Assembly (NCBI GenBank): GCA_963965975.1
Contig: OZ014411.1
Span: forward strand, 24,597,249 to 24,661,248
Origin: Xestospongia bergquistia
Lineage: Eukaryota > Porifera > Demospongiae > Haplosclerida > Petrosiidae
Reading direction: 5' to 3'
DNA length: 64,000 nucleotides
Shown here: positions 44,366 to 56,963 of the stretch, one piece after another
Layout: every line of letters begins with the position of its first letter
Position numbering within the stretch: the first letter of the stretch is position 1
Notes under the pieces: model-generated
Databases searched by the model: none
Seen by the model: the letters and a program-made list of their open reading frames with translations, nothing else
What the model was told of the DNA's origin: nothing
Made by a program: the position numbers and the translations under genes

Positions 44366-45690
44366 ATTATTTCAAAAAATAACCTGTAATGAAACAACAT
44401 CACAATCAAGACTGAGTGATTGTTTAATTGAAGAAGGTTGGATTGAAATGTTTTGGTAAGAGATTATTAATAATTAAATCAATTTATTTTTTGTAACTTG
44501 CTTAGTCTCATTATAAAGTGATTGTTTTACTTCAAGACTTGACATTATTTTGCCATGCATGCTGTTGTTTATTTACTTTGCCAGTACCTGGAGATTGTCA
44601 GGAAGGTCAGATAAGACTTGAAGATGGTGTTAAAAGAATAAAAGCAGAGTCTTTTTAATCAAGTCTGGGGTAATGTTTGTGATGATAACTTGGATAAAAC
44701 AGATGCTTTTTGGTTGGTCACTGAATCAGGTATACAAATATATTAAAAAACATCACAACATTATTTTAATAATATTATATATAAAATAGAACCTGTTGCA
44801 TATTTGGGATCTACATTTATTGAATTTATTGAACCTAATATATTTTCTAATGTTCAATGCGAAGGTTTGAAAAATAGTCTTGAAAAATGTTTGAAGACAA
44901 ATTACATTGATGTATCTTGTACAAGAGATAGATTGGCAGGAGTCATGTGTGCTGATGGTATGACTATAATAATTCTCTAGCTTGTGTGATCAATCATAAT
45001 AGGATGTAATAATAATGCTGTTAGATTAGTAGGTGGTGGTGATGAACATGAAGGCATTGAAGTATGTAAAGATAATATTTGGGGATTAATAGGAGAAGCA
45101 GGTTGGGGTATAGAAGATGCTACAGTCATTTGTAGACAATTGGGTTATAAGCTAGTTTCTAGTAAGAATATTAAGAATATATAGAATATATATTACAATA
45201 TTTTAAATACTTTGCATTGTTTGAACTATAACTAAGAGATATAACTGAATTACTTACTAAAACCATATTTTTTAAGTAGTAAATAGTGCTTATAAAATAT
45301 TGAATTTTTTTTTTTTAATTTGATCTGTTCAGTGCATCCTATTATTGTCAAAGAGAATTTCCAAGGATTTTTCAGCCACAAAATTCATTCAAACTAATTC
45401 TAATAGCAACTACATTTTTTCCTTTAGTTTAAATCAATGCTTCACACTTTAATGGACAATGTGATGGGCAAGAGACATTAATCACATCATTAACAGACTG
45501 CACTAAAACAACTTATAATTTTGAGGGGGCTAAACAGCTTGCTTGTAACTCTGGTTGTTACTTGCAACATACAAAAACCTACCTGCAATCATATCCTAGC
45601 TGTACATAATGAAACAATAATTCCAGTCATTAATTCAAAGGGACAAGAGTTCAAGGAATAAAGCTCTCCAAAAAGTATTGAGAAATGTCA
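44366..45690 (+). pseudogene. SRCR psi-F, receptor 3' half relic
   Basis: It starts with a truncated 5b exon (FQKITCNET and SRLSDC, then a deletion) right after the tail of E. 6a (from 44586) follows, with deletions and a TAA in place of the VEVC region. 6b (44791-44957) and 7a (45003-45163) still read almost cleanly. 7b (45428-45690) is eroded by several frameshifts. No stalk, membrane or tail exon remains. It matches the orphan 5b relic after SRCR-C in position and start. Confidence 0.88.
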
Positions 45691-45965
45691 GTTCTAAACT
45701 GTCAAATTTACAATGCTTGTAATCAATAGATAAATAAATTTAACCAATTGACTAAAATGAAAAAAATATTTCCTGAATTTTTAAACAGTTAATATAATGA
45801 TATAAGATCATTGCTTTTTCAGATTTTAGGTGGACAAAGTAAATTCTACCAATGACTTGTGCCATAAAAATTAAGTAACTAGTACAAATTTATTCCTTCT
45901 GGATCTTTTTTAAGAAAAACAATACAATACACTGAGATTTCCTGAATCAATAGACTTTGGTGAAA
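45690..45965. repeat. Conserved spacer fragment, copy delta
   Basis: It aligns with parts of spacer alpha (near 7925-8210) and beta, for example GAAATGTCAGTTCTA and GACTAGTACAAATTTATTCC-like blocks. No frame is open. Confidence 0.55.
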
Positions 45966-46229
45966 CAATCAAAATTACACTCATGTACAAAGAAGAGCAA
46001 GTTTTAAAACTAAACTAAACAACATGAAGAGTTCAGATGTTTTGTGATACACTCAAAATGCAAATCTAATTTTATATCAAAAAATTAAAAAACAAACTTC
46101 AACAAGTTTCTTTATTATTCAGTACAAATTGATTCAGTGTATTGAGTATAAAATTGGGTGTCAGTATTAATGACACATATATCAAACAATGCCTCAGTCT
46201 GTGGTTGCAACACACACATACATTTCACA

Positions 46230-47345
46230 CTGACATCTGTAATTACAGTAGGGATTCTATTTAGCTTCTCTCACAACTGTTTGTTTTATTACTTCCTTGT
46301 ATACTAAGATCTCAATATCTCCTAAAGCATCACTCAATTCATTATGTCATTGTATTACTAGCCCACCATTTTTACAATCTAATGCATGTTTTAAGACTTA
46401 TTAATGACCCACACCATTATAACTAACAAGGTACCTTTAGAAGGCATCATGAAACTCAGTGAAAAGGTTAAGATGATGATGAGCACTAGACATTATAGTC
46501 AACTGGTTGGATGTCTTCCCATCTTTTGCTCTAATAATAGCACCATCTTTTCTTGTCATCAACAAAACCTAAAAACATACTCTAGTTTTATTTGATAATA
46601 AACTTATGAAGATCAGATTGAGCTCTAGTGATCACATCATCATAATCCCCTTTTAATAACTGCAACAATCTTGGCTGTGCTTATTTTTCAGTGACACAGA
46701 GTGTGAAAATTGAACAGATTCTATTGGATCATGAATTCCAATCCTGTCAAAGTGTGCTAGAAAGACTTCTTGGGTTCTGAGATACTCTGCACAAATATTG
46801 TAAGTAATAATATTTAATTAATGACATAACATAGAGGTGTACTGTTACTATTAGGAAACACTCTATGTAAGTAAGATTATTCAAATTGTAGGGGTTTTGG
46901 TAATTCTGCACGAACTATTTGAGGTTGAGTTTCTGATGACTTATTTATTTTTTTGTATACTCTTTCGTTCACATATGTTTCAGTGCTTTTTGATCCATTA
47001 CAGTACTAGCTAAGTAGTACTGACCTGTAACTTCTTTGACAGCTAAATCATTGAAGTAGGTTCAGCCTCTGCCACATCACTTGGGTCTATTACTAGAATA
47101 GTCTTCTTTGAGTATGAATAATAAAAATAATCAGTTTTCAAATCTAATATTACGTGAAACAAATTCAATTTAGTCTTGATAATTTAGTAGCCCTAGCAGA
47201 GTCATTGGCAAATCAATTTTGGAAACATTTGTCATGGTCTGCATGCTAGAATTGTAATAAAGGTAAAACAATGATTGCATGCATCATCTGGATATCACCT
47301 TGTGTCACACCTTCATGCAGTTCATTGTCAGACCCATTTTCTTAA
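46230..47345 (-). pseudogene. Unidentified minus-strand gene relic, copy 2
   Basis: Reading the minus strand, blocks related to copies 1 and 3 occur in order: a NDSARATK and YSKKTILVIDPSDV region (~47040-47240), a TETYVNERVYKK to AELPKPLQFE block (~46880-46990), an EYLRTQEVFLAHFDRIGIHD block (~46720-46800), then DALGDIEILVYKEV ending in a stop (~46270-46330). Between the last two there are ~380 bases absent from copy 3, with open pieces such as DYDDVITRAQSDLHKF. Several stops interrupt it. The family is unrecognised. Confidence 0.5.
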
Positions 47346-47564
47346 TGTGTCATTAGTTAGATAAAAGAATTATCACGGGTGCTAAAGCATAGGACAATTC
47401 TAGATACATCACACTTCTTTTTTTAGAAGTCACAGTTTCTTGGGCTTCATGAACTGTGAAATTCCATAGTAAGTTATAGTCAAGACAGTACTATAAGGAT
47501 GCATACAACCCACTGACTATTAATCAGTTAAAACATGCAATTAATTTTAGGTGTGACATATACA

Positions 47565-50500
47565 ATGGAGGAGATTGGCTTAGCATTGATTTGTCTCACC
47601 CTACTATTGCCTTCAGTACATTGTAAGTGATTGTATCTTTTTGACATAAAATGTACCATCTTTCATTTAGGTTACTGTAACTCCAGTGATGTAAGGTTGT
47701 ATAACTCATTAGGTACCACTCCAGGAGAGGGATCTGTACAGTATTGTTATTCAGGGATATGGTATAGTGCATGTGACTATAACTGGGACTGTAGTGAAGC
47801 TAATGTGGTGTGTAGACAATTGGGATATTTTAAAGCAGGTACAGTTATCATTGTAAAGTTGTTTAAATAAAGAAGTAGAACTAGACTTGTGTAGCTAACT
47901 CTGGTGCTTTCTACACAAGACTGAAGTAGATCATTTTAAATTAATGAAACTAATTTTGGTAAACAAGGACAAGCATTAAACTATAGAGAATGTTAACAAA
48001 CCTCATTAAATTTTCGATTTGTTGCCATTGAAGCATTATTGAAGTGCAGGACCTCTCCTTGTCTACTATCAATAGCACTTGGTGACACATGTTACTACTG
48101 ATTGCTGTCAAAATAATTCAACTCGTATACATTACTCGATGTTTTACAATCAAATAAACATGTTGTGCACTCTAACAAAGATCAATGTAGTGATATATAC
48201 AATGCATGTACCTGGTGTTGATCCTTTGCTCCCTATCCAAACATGGACAACATCCTACTTCGCAGCCATTCAGCACTCTATAGTCTAAAAATTGCTTTTA
48301 ATAAACATTTTATTATATTACATGATGTTATATAGTAAATGACTAAATATGTATTATATCCTGAATTAATGTATATAATTCATGTTAGAACAGTGTTAGA
48401 ACTATATTGTATTATCAATATTGTTATGTAGGGGCTGCTATTTCCAATAGTTATACCATATTTGGGTCTTGGAATTATATTCGTCATCATTATTATTATT
48501 ATTGTTCTGGAACTGAATTAACTCTGTCTAGTTGCTCATTTAATTACAACTCACATTACTATTCTCATTGCTATACTTCTGATAATGCTGGAGTGCGTTG
48601 TATACCTAATTTTGGTATGTTTATTGTTAATACTATTATTATTTTTCTCAATAATAAAGATACATGTTCACAAAATGGTGCATTAAGACTCACTGGTGGT
48701 AACAATACTGATGAAGGAGTGTTGGAGTATTGTTATAATGGTCACTGGTCACCATTTTGTTCCTTAGATTTGGAGGAAGCTGTTGTTGCTTGTAAACAGC
48801 TTGGATATGGACCATATGCTAGTAAGATTGTATATACAAAAGATAATTGCTAAGAATGTAACTTAAGAATTAATTGTTAGACCATCCTAAATACTTTAAA
48901 TAATATTGATATATTAGCCATCAAACTATCATTCAACTATACACCCTATGTAATATATCATTATAACAGTATGGTTATGATTTTATAGGGATTCTCTCCA
49001 CTTCTGAGTATTCCTGGAGTATCCAGCACACATACTCTACTTTCTATTATTTTTCTTGCAGTTATTATGCTACTGAATCTTCATTAAGTAGCTGTAGTAT
49101 TTCTTCAATTGGTAATAGTAGCTGTGCTACTAGTTGTACAACTCCATATGCTATAAGATGTTATGGTAAGATGATCACTAAGCATAAACTATTGCTTATG
49201 ATGTACAATTATGTCACAACTCAGCTTTGACAGGCACTGTTATAGTAATTCTTGTCATAACTAGTATGAGTGAAATTATAATAGCAAAATACCAACACTA
49301 TTGTAAGTGTACACTCCTTCACAAAAAATACAATGTGAAGTATATATAAAGGAGTGCACATTTGTAAAACAGCTTTGCTATGTATCTTAGCATACAGTTT
49401 GCTCTCAGCAGCTATGGCAAGAAAATTATCATATTATGACAGTAATATATCCTGTTATGCACATCAAAAAAAGACAATTCCATTACTTGAGAATTTACAC
49501 AACCATAGCTCCAAGGTATGCCTTCATAACTGTGTTAGTCAAAGGTAATACTGCTTCAAATTACCACTAAATTAGGCATGGCTTCATAATTGTGTTAGTC
49601 AACATATATATTGGCAAATTGCCACGATGGCTAAAGTCAGTCTTTTACCATCTTATCATTCCTCACTTTTAGCATTAAATTATTAAAATCAATTTCATCA
49701 AGTGTTTATGGTACAGCTTATTTTCACAGAATTTACCTCATGTGTTGATGGTGAAATACGTCTAGTCAATGGTTCTATTAGTCAAGAAGGTAGAGTTGAA
49801 GTATGTGTTAATGATGTTTGGGGTACTATATGTGGTACTGGTTGGGATAAAATAGATGCTTTTGTTGTATGCAAACAACTTGGTTACACAAATTCAGGTT
49901 AGTTTTAATTGTGTTACTCTGATTTAAGCTTTGATTTCTTATAGAGCCCAATATAACAACAAATGCTAAATATGGTAGTGGAGATGGTCCAATTGTCTAT
50001 TCTAATTTAAGTTGTCAAGGATGGCAGAGGAGTTTTAGTGAATGTAGTAAATCTTTTTATCACGATTTCACATGTTCTAGCACTAATATAGCTGGTGTCC
50101 TTTGTACAGATGGTAAGTATTGGCAATAATATATTATAGAAGAACTAATGTAAATAGAATGATATGTTTGTTATCAGTTATTCTTGTCAATACATTATCC
50201 TCCTTTCTTGTTGAATTCATTTACAATTAATTGGAACTTACTCTGAGCTAAAATCTTTATTAAAATATCAATTCTCATTTAGATTGTGTTGAAGGTCAAC
50301 TTAGATTAGTTGGTGGTAGTACTAACTCTGAGGGTACAGTTGAAATATGTCATGATGGCTTATGGGGACTTGTTACTGATGCTGGTTGGGATACATTAGA
50401 TGCTATGGTTGTTTGTAGACAATTACAGTTACCTACACAAGGTAAGATGACAACATAATGTATAATGTCCACTGTCATTATTAAATACTAACAATTAAGA

Positions 50501-53491
50501 TTATTGTTGTATGTATTATGTGATAGCAGTCAAAACAATTGTGCTTGTAATTTAAATATGTAATGTATTATTAGATATGACAATAAACAAACTATTTAGG
50601 TGGACATGCATTTTAATTACCACATAATTCACAGTGATCCATATGTTTGTATGCATATATTATATTACATGTAGTTGATACCTCCTTTATAAATTATAGG
50701 AGCTGTTGCAATAAAAGGATCAAAGTTTGGTAAACCAGATCGAGCTATTCATTACAGCTTTGTGTTATGTAATGGAAACGAACAGACCTTAAGAAATTGT
50801 ACTAAGATTACACATTCATTTAAAGAAGGACGGACTATATACAGAGATGCACAAACTGCTGGAGTAATGTGTTTACCTTATCATCCTATTTCACACACTA
50901 CATGTCTTGATGACACTATTATACCAACTGGTAATCCCATATGTGTGTCAGGTAGTATACAACTTAGCAGTGGTAATGAAGGAAGATTAGAATACTGTTA
51001 TAGTGGTCACTGGTCTGTTTTCTGTCAGTTCACTCATAGAGAAGCTATTGTCGCTTGTAGACAACTTGGATTCACAAAATATTCTTGTGAGTTTAAGAAA
51101 TGAATTTTCCAAATGTGTGATTTAATTATTTGAAATATGTTTACCCTATCACAGGGGGTTTGGTATTCAAAGATGACACAGACATTGGCTCTGGTTCCAT
51201 ATTTAATCAAAGTTTATTTCAAAAGATAACCTGCAATGAAACAGCATCACAATCAAGACTGAGTGACTGTTCAATTCAAGAAGGTTCTTGTGTGTGTCAG
51301 ATCAGTATTGGATTAAAATGTTTTGGTAAGAGATTATTAATAATACAAATCCAATTACTTTTTATGACTCACTACAAAGAGACTGTTTTACTTCATTACT
51401 TGACATTTAGTTTGCCATGCATTCTGTTCACTTTGCCAGAACCTGGAGATTGTCAGGAAGGTCAGATAAGACTTGAAGATGGTACTATAGAGAATGAAGG
51501 CAGAGTTGAAGTATGTTATAATGGGGTCTGGGGTAGTGTTTGTGATGACAACTGGGATAAAACAGATGCTTTTATTGTTTGTCGTCAAATAGGCTTCACT
51601 GAATTAGGTATACAAATATATTAAACAACATCACAATATTAGTATTATAATATTATCTATCAAGTAGAACCTGTTGCTTATTTGGGATCTTCATTTGGTG
51701 AATCTATTGGTCCTATTATATTTTCTAATGTTCAATGTGGAGGTTGGGAAAATAGTCTTGAAGAATGTTTGAAGACAAATTACATTGATGTATCTTGTAC
51801 TAGAGACAGATTGGCAGGAGTGATGTGTGTTGATGGTATGACTATATAATAATTTTCCAGTCTGTGTGATCTATCATAATAGGATGTAATAATGGTGCTG
51901 TTAGATTAGTAGGTGGTGGTAATGAATATGAAGGCATTGTTGAAGTATGTAAAGATAATATTTGGGGACTAATAGGAGAAGCAGGTTGGGGTATAGAAGA
52001 TGCTACAGTCATTTGCCAACAATTGGGTTATGAACCAACTTCTAGTAAGATAACTGATTAGAATATTTTAAATATCTTACAGTGTTTTTTACTTTAACTA
52101 TAACTAAGAGATATAACTAAATTATGTACTAAGATCATGTTTTAAAGTAGTAAAGACTGCTTATAAAGTATTGAACTTTTTAATTTGATCTGTTTAGTGC
52201 ATCCTTTTATTGCCAAAGATAACTTAGAGGATTGTTCTAGCCACAATTTGTGTTTTATAGAACAGATTATTGTGCTCTATTACCTATGATATAGGATATC
52301 CTTACATTAAATTTATCTTTCAAAAACATTTTATACCATCAATTCAACTGCAACTACTTTTCTTTTAGTTTCAATCAATGTTTCTCATTTTGAAAAACCA
52401 AGGAGAGCTGTTTTAATGGACAATGTAGCATGTGTTGGAAAAGAGACATCATTAGCAGACTGCACCAAAACAACTTATACTTTTGAGGAGGCTAAACAGT
52501 TTGCACATAACTCTGTCAACGTAGCTGGTGTTACTTGTAACATACCAATACCTACCTCCAGTCATATCCTAGTTGTACATAATGAAACAATAACTCCAGT
52601 AACCAATTCAGAGCTACTAACAAGAGTTCAAGAATATAGCTCTTCAAAAAGTATAGGACTAATTATCATATATTAAAGTAATACATACTCTTCTTGTTAG
52701 TTTTAGTGGCTCATACAACAACAAAGATACCAGCTACAGTTCAAGAATCCAGTTCAGCAAAAAGTACATGTATATTTGTCATTAATTAATTAAAATATTG
52801 TTATTATTTTAGTGACCCACACAACATCAAGTACTGATGAAATAGAAATTGCTATCCTTGCAATCATATGTGTTGCGATAGTAGGTGGAGTCTTATTATT
52901 GTAAGTGTTGTTAATAATGACATGTCACACAACTAATAATTAATGATCGATCATGTAGGTATACTAAGGACAATGCTGGAATATAGACATTATATTAATA
53001 TACAGGGGAATAGAATGTAGTAGCTATTGTACAATCTTCACTGTGATTGTGAGGTTTATATATTTATCTCTAATCTGTTGTGTAACTTATCCATACAAAG
53101 TTATTCTCCTTAAGAAAAGATTTTAAAAATTGTCCTTGGTTTGTGTAATTCTCTTTATGCTATACTTTCATAAGGATTATATTTTCATAGTCAACTTACT
53201 ATTATAAACAGTAATGTATTACATTGGTCTCCTTTAATCTTTATTAGATTAGTAGCAGTGAGTTTATATTGCAGAAGAAATTTTCAAAAAAAACGTTCAC
53301 CTTCACGTCCATTACCACCTGTATCGATGTCTAACATCTTCGATAGTAATAGATATTCTCAACTACAGTCTGAAGATGAGAATGATGAGATTAATGAAAA
53401 AGAAAAAACAACAGATATTTTCCCACCAACTAAAGAAAATCCCTATCAAGATGATGATGAACCCATTTATGAATATGCACAACCTTTATAA
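47565..53491 (+). CDS. SRCR-G: seven-SRCR type I membrane receptor, best-preserved copy
   Basis: Inferred exons: 47565-47622, 47671-47838, 48432-48614, 48660-48821, 48989-49165, 49246-49302 (tentative linker), 49730-49897, 49945-50112, 50283-50441, 50700-51086, 51155-51325, 51440-51607, 51668-51835, 51883-52044, 52369-52650, 52707-52763, 52813-52900, 53248-53491. Total 3,027 bases, ~1,008 residues. Signal peptide 1-20 ([20 protein letters not shown]); SRCR1 ~21-136, 2 ~137-249, 3 ~269-380, 4 ~381-500, 5 ~505-619, 6 ~620-731, 7 ~732-850; stalk to ~905; helix ~909-932; tail to 1008. Domains 3, 6 and 7 show Cys-x-D/E-G at the start plus VEVC, so they carry a cysteine pair beyond the six of group A. 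The tail has NRYSQL, an acidic run, ENPYQDDDE and IYEYAQPL. Every splice site is canonical, including the stalk exon that E and H have lost. Confidence 0.85.
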
Positions 53492-53869
53492 CACTTTTAC
53501 TTAATCCATACATATTACTGTGTGTTATTTGTCACAATGATTACAATAGCTATTCCTCTTTTTAGAGAAATATGTACACTAGCTATTGTTAACATTAAAT
53601 TTGATCTTTTACTTTTACATGATCTAATTTAATATATAAATTAGTGTCAACATGTGGGGGTCAGTAGCTAAGTAATAATATAGGTATTGCAAAGTTCAGA
53701 CTAATGACTATAAAATTATTTCTATAAGCATCATCTTTATATAATAATATAGCAGAACTTATGTCCATGTTGTGTTATAACAATTAAAAAACATTAAATT
53801 AGTATCCTTTCATGAATGAAATGGTATTATATAATAACAAACTTCATGATAATGAAACATTATGACTAA

Positions 53870-55560
53870 GAATAACTCATTTACTCAGTATATTAAATTA
53901 TAAAGAATATATCTATCTATGATATATAATCAATCTAACAAGTTTCTCCATTAGCGGATCATATTGTGAGACTTTGTACTAAATATATGCACCTGAATTG
54001 GTAGATGAAGTATATTGGTAGATTGATGAAGATATTGTTAAATATAATTTATCTCACTGAAAATCTAACTACAAAATAAAACTGATTTACATTGTTACAA
54101 GTATTACTTTAAATACTTATTTTAACAGTTAATATGACAGTCTGGACAACAACTCAAGAGTAGTCATAAGATGATAAGCACTTTGAGAAATGTCAGTTCT
54201 AAGCTATTAAATTTATAAGCTTTTAGTCAATTAGATAAATAATTCAAGCCAATTGACTAAAAGGAAAATATGCTTTCTTTATTTTCTTAAAATATTAAGG
54301 TATTTTCATTAGATGTTCAAGTTTTGGTAGTCAAAGTGAATTCTACCAATGACTTGTGTCATTATGACTAGTGCAAATTTATTCCTGCTGGATCTTTCTT
54401 AAGAGAATATTACAATACACTGAGATTTCCTGAATCAATAAACTTTGGTGAAAATTTCATATTGTAAATTGGATTCTTTGTATATTGATTATGAAACTTT
54501 CTGTTCCAGGAAACTCCATTGTTAATTGACCACATTAACTAGGACAACAGGTAAGAAATCTGAACATATACAGTTGTTCTTCCATCTAAGATAAGACTTC
54601 AATATGTTCCTAATTTAAAAAAAACAAAACAACTGTACTAATGTTAAAAACACCAGCACCTAATTACATACTATATATATATACATTAGGATGTAAGAGC
54701 TTGAGCTTGTCATTTTATAATATTTTTACTAACCAAAATGTACCCATTCTAGTCTATTGATATTCTAAACAAACTATCAAATAGATTGCATCATAACACT
54801 TAAAATAATATTCACACATCATAGAATAAACATATGATGTGTGACATGAATGTAAATTCCTATAGGAAGACATGTTCTGTCAGAGATTAATGATCAGAGT
54901 TAAAATGTGGATATAGTTATGATCAACAGTGGTAATCTAATTTCTCACTTTTTTAAAATGTCCAAAGTGTATGTTAAACTCTTCAATGGTGGGATACCTT
55001 CTTAGTTGTAACTCTTAACTTTGATAATATTAATAATGTTTTTCTAATGAGATGTTTTATATTTTCAACATACAATACAAGATGTTTTTGACTATTCAAA
55101 CTTAAGTTAATTGAGTACACCATTTGTCCTCAGATACCAAGTCACTTATTGCCTTCTTCATAATTCATATAAAAGGATTGCGATAACATATACATCTATA
55201 AGATATAAGTGTTATGCCATATAAAATTTAGACTATTAATACAATCAGATCATCTGATTCAATGTATCTTGATGTCTTATGATCTTTCTTTTCTAATTGC
55301 TATGATAGTCTGTCATTAGTGAGATAATATTCTAGAATGAGACCTGAGGTAAAGACCCATTTTATTATAACCTTATTCTACCATAGACACACAAACTTTG
55401 AATTGTCTCACAGCATAATTCAAGCAAAAAAACTGCTCAATTATTGGTCATCTAGGAATATGGAATCCATTTCAAAGACAATTTTTACTGTGCATTCAAT
55501 GAGCTAATTGTCAATGTAGTGAGATACAAAGTAGAGAGATATAGAAAATAAGTTGAACTA
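53870..55560. repeat. Conserved ~1.7 kb spacer, copy beta
   Basis: It matches spacer alpha (7576-9320) end to end. Alpha runs into the T2 promoter, but this copy stops at about 55560 and no transporter follows. A transporter was probably lost here. The short minus-strand ORF at 55621-55806 just beyond looks spurious. Confidence 0.6.
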
Positions 55561-55959
55561 ACTGTTGTAGGTTAGTTAGTAAATGGCTCATTAGTCAATA
55601 TGTTTAATGATCAATCATTATCATAATAATAAAATTGGAAATGTCATAAAAGTACTAATATTGAAACAATATATACTCATTGTATAATAAAACCTCAATG
55701 ATACTATCTGAAAATGAACATTAAAATTACACTCATGTATAAAGAAGGGCAAGGTTTTTAAAACTAAATTAAACAACACGAATAATTCAGATATTTTGTG
55801 ATACACTCAAAATGCAAATCTAACTTTACATCAAAAAATTGAAAGAGCAAACTTCAACAAGTTTCTTCGTTATTCAGTACAAATTGATTCAGTGTATTGA
55901 GTATAAAATTGGGTGTCAGTATTAATGGCAAACAATGCCTGTCTGTGGTTGCCACACAC

Positions 55960-56720
55960 ACACATTTCACACTGACATCTGTAATTACAGTAGGGATTCT
56001 ATTTAGCTTCTCTCGCAACTGTTTGTTTTATTACTTCCTTGTATACTAAGATCTCAATATCTCCTAAAGCATGTGCAAATTGAACAGATTCTATTGGATC
56101 ATGAATTCCAATCCTGTCAAAGTGTGCTAGAAAGACTTCTTGGGTTCTGAGATACTCTGCACAAATATTGTAAGTAATAATATTTAATTAATGACATAAC
56201 ATAGAGGTGTACTGTTACTATTATTAAACGCTCTATGTAAGTAAGATTATTCAAATTGTAGGGGTTTTGGTAATTCTGCATGAGCTATTTGAGGTTGAGT
56301 TTCTGCTGACATATTAATTTTTTGTACACTCTTTCATTCACATACGTTTCAGATCTTTTTGATCCATTACAGTACTAGCTAAGTAGTACTGACCTGTAAC
56401 TTTTTTGACAGCTAAATCATTGAAGTAGGTTCAGCCTCTGCTACATCACTTGGATCTATTACTAGAATAGTCTTCTTTGAGTATGAATAATATAAATAAT
56501 CAGTTTCCAAATCTAATATCATGTGAAACAAATTCAATTTAGTCTTGATAATTTAGTAGCCCTAGCAGAGTCATTGGCAAATCAATTTTGGAAACATTTG
56601 TCATAATCTGCATGCTAGAATTGTAATAAAGATAAAACAGTGATTGCATGCATATTTGGATATCGCCTTGTGTCACATCTTCATGTAGCTCATTGTCAGA
56701 CCCATCTTCTTAACGTGTGA
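55960..56720 (-). pseudogene. Unidentified minus-strand gene relic, copy 3
   Basis: On the minus strand the region reads DGSDNELHEDVTQGDIQICM (~56640-56705), a frame-broken NDSARATKLSRL to SKKTILVIDPSDV block (~56430-56600), a block with AHAELPKPLQFE (~56240-56300), then EYLRTQEVFLAHFDRIGIHD joined directly to a C-terminus ending EVIKQTVAREAK-stop (~56000-56160). The last block is open for ~55 codons with an AG acceptor before it. Stops and a frameshift in the larger block argue against function. Confidence 0.5.
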
Positions 56721-56963
56721 TTAGTTAGATAAAAGAATTATCACAGATGCTAAAGCATTGTCTGAGGACTATGTATTAGAATTTATAACAGGACAATTCT
56801 AGATACAGCACACTTCTTTTTTTAGAAGTCACAGTTTCTTGGGCTTCATGAACTGTGAAATTCCATAGTAAGTTATAGTCAAGACAGTACTATAAGGATG
56901 CATACAACCCACTGACTATTAATCAGTTAAAACATGTAATTAATTTTAGGTGTGACATATACA

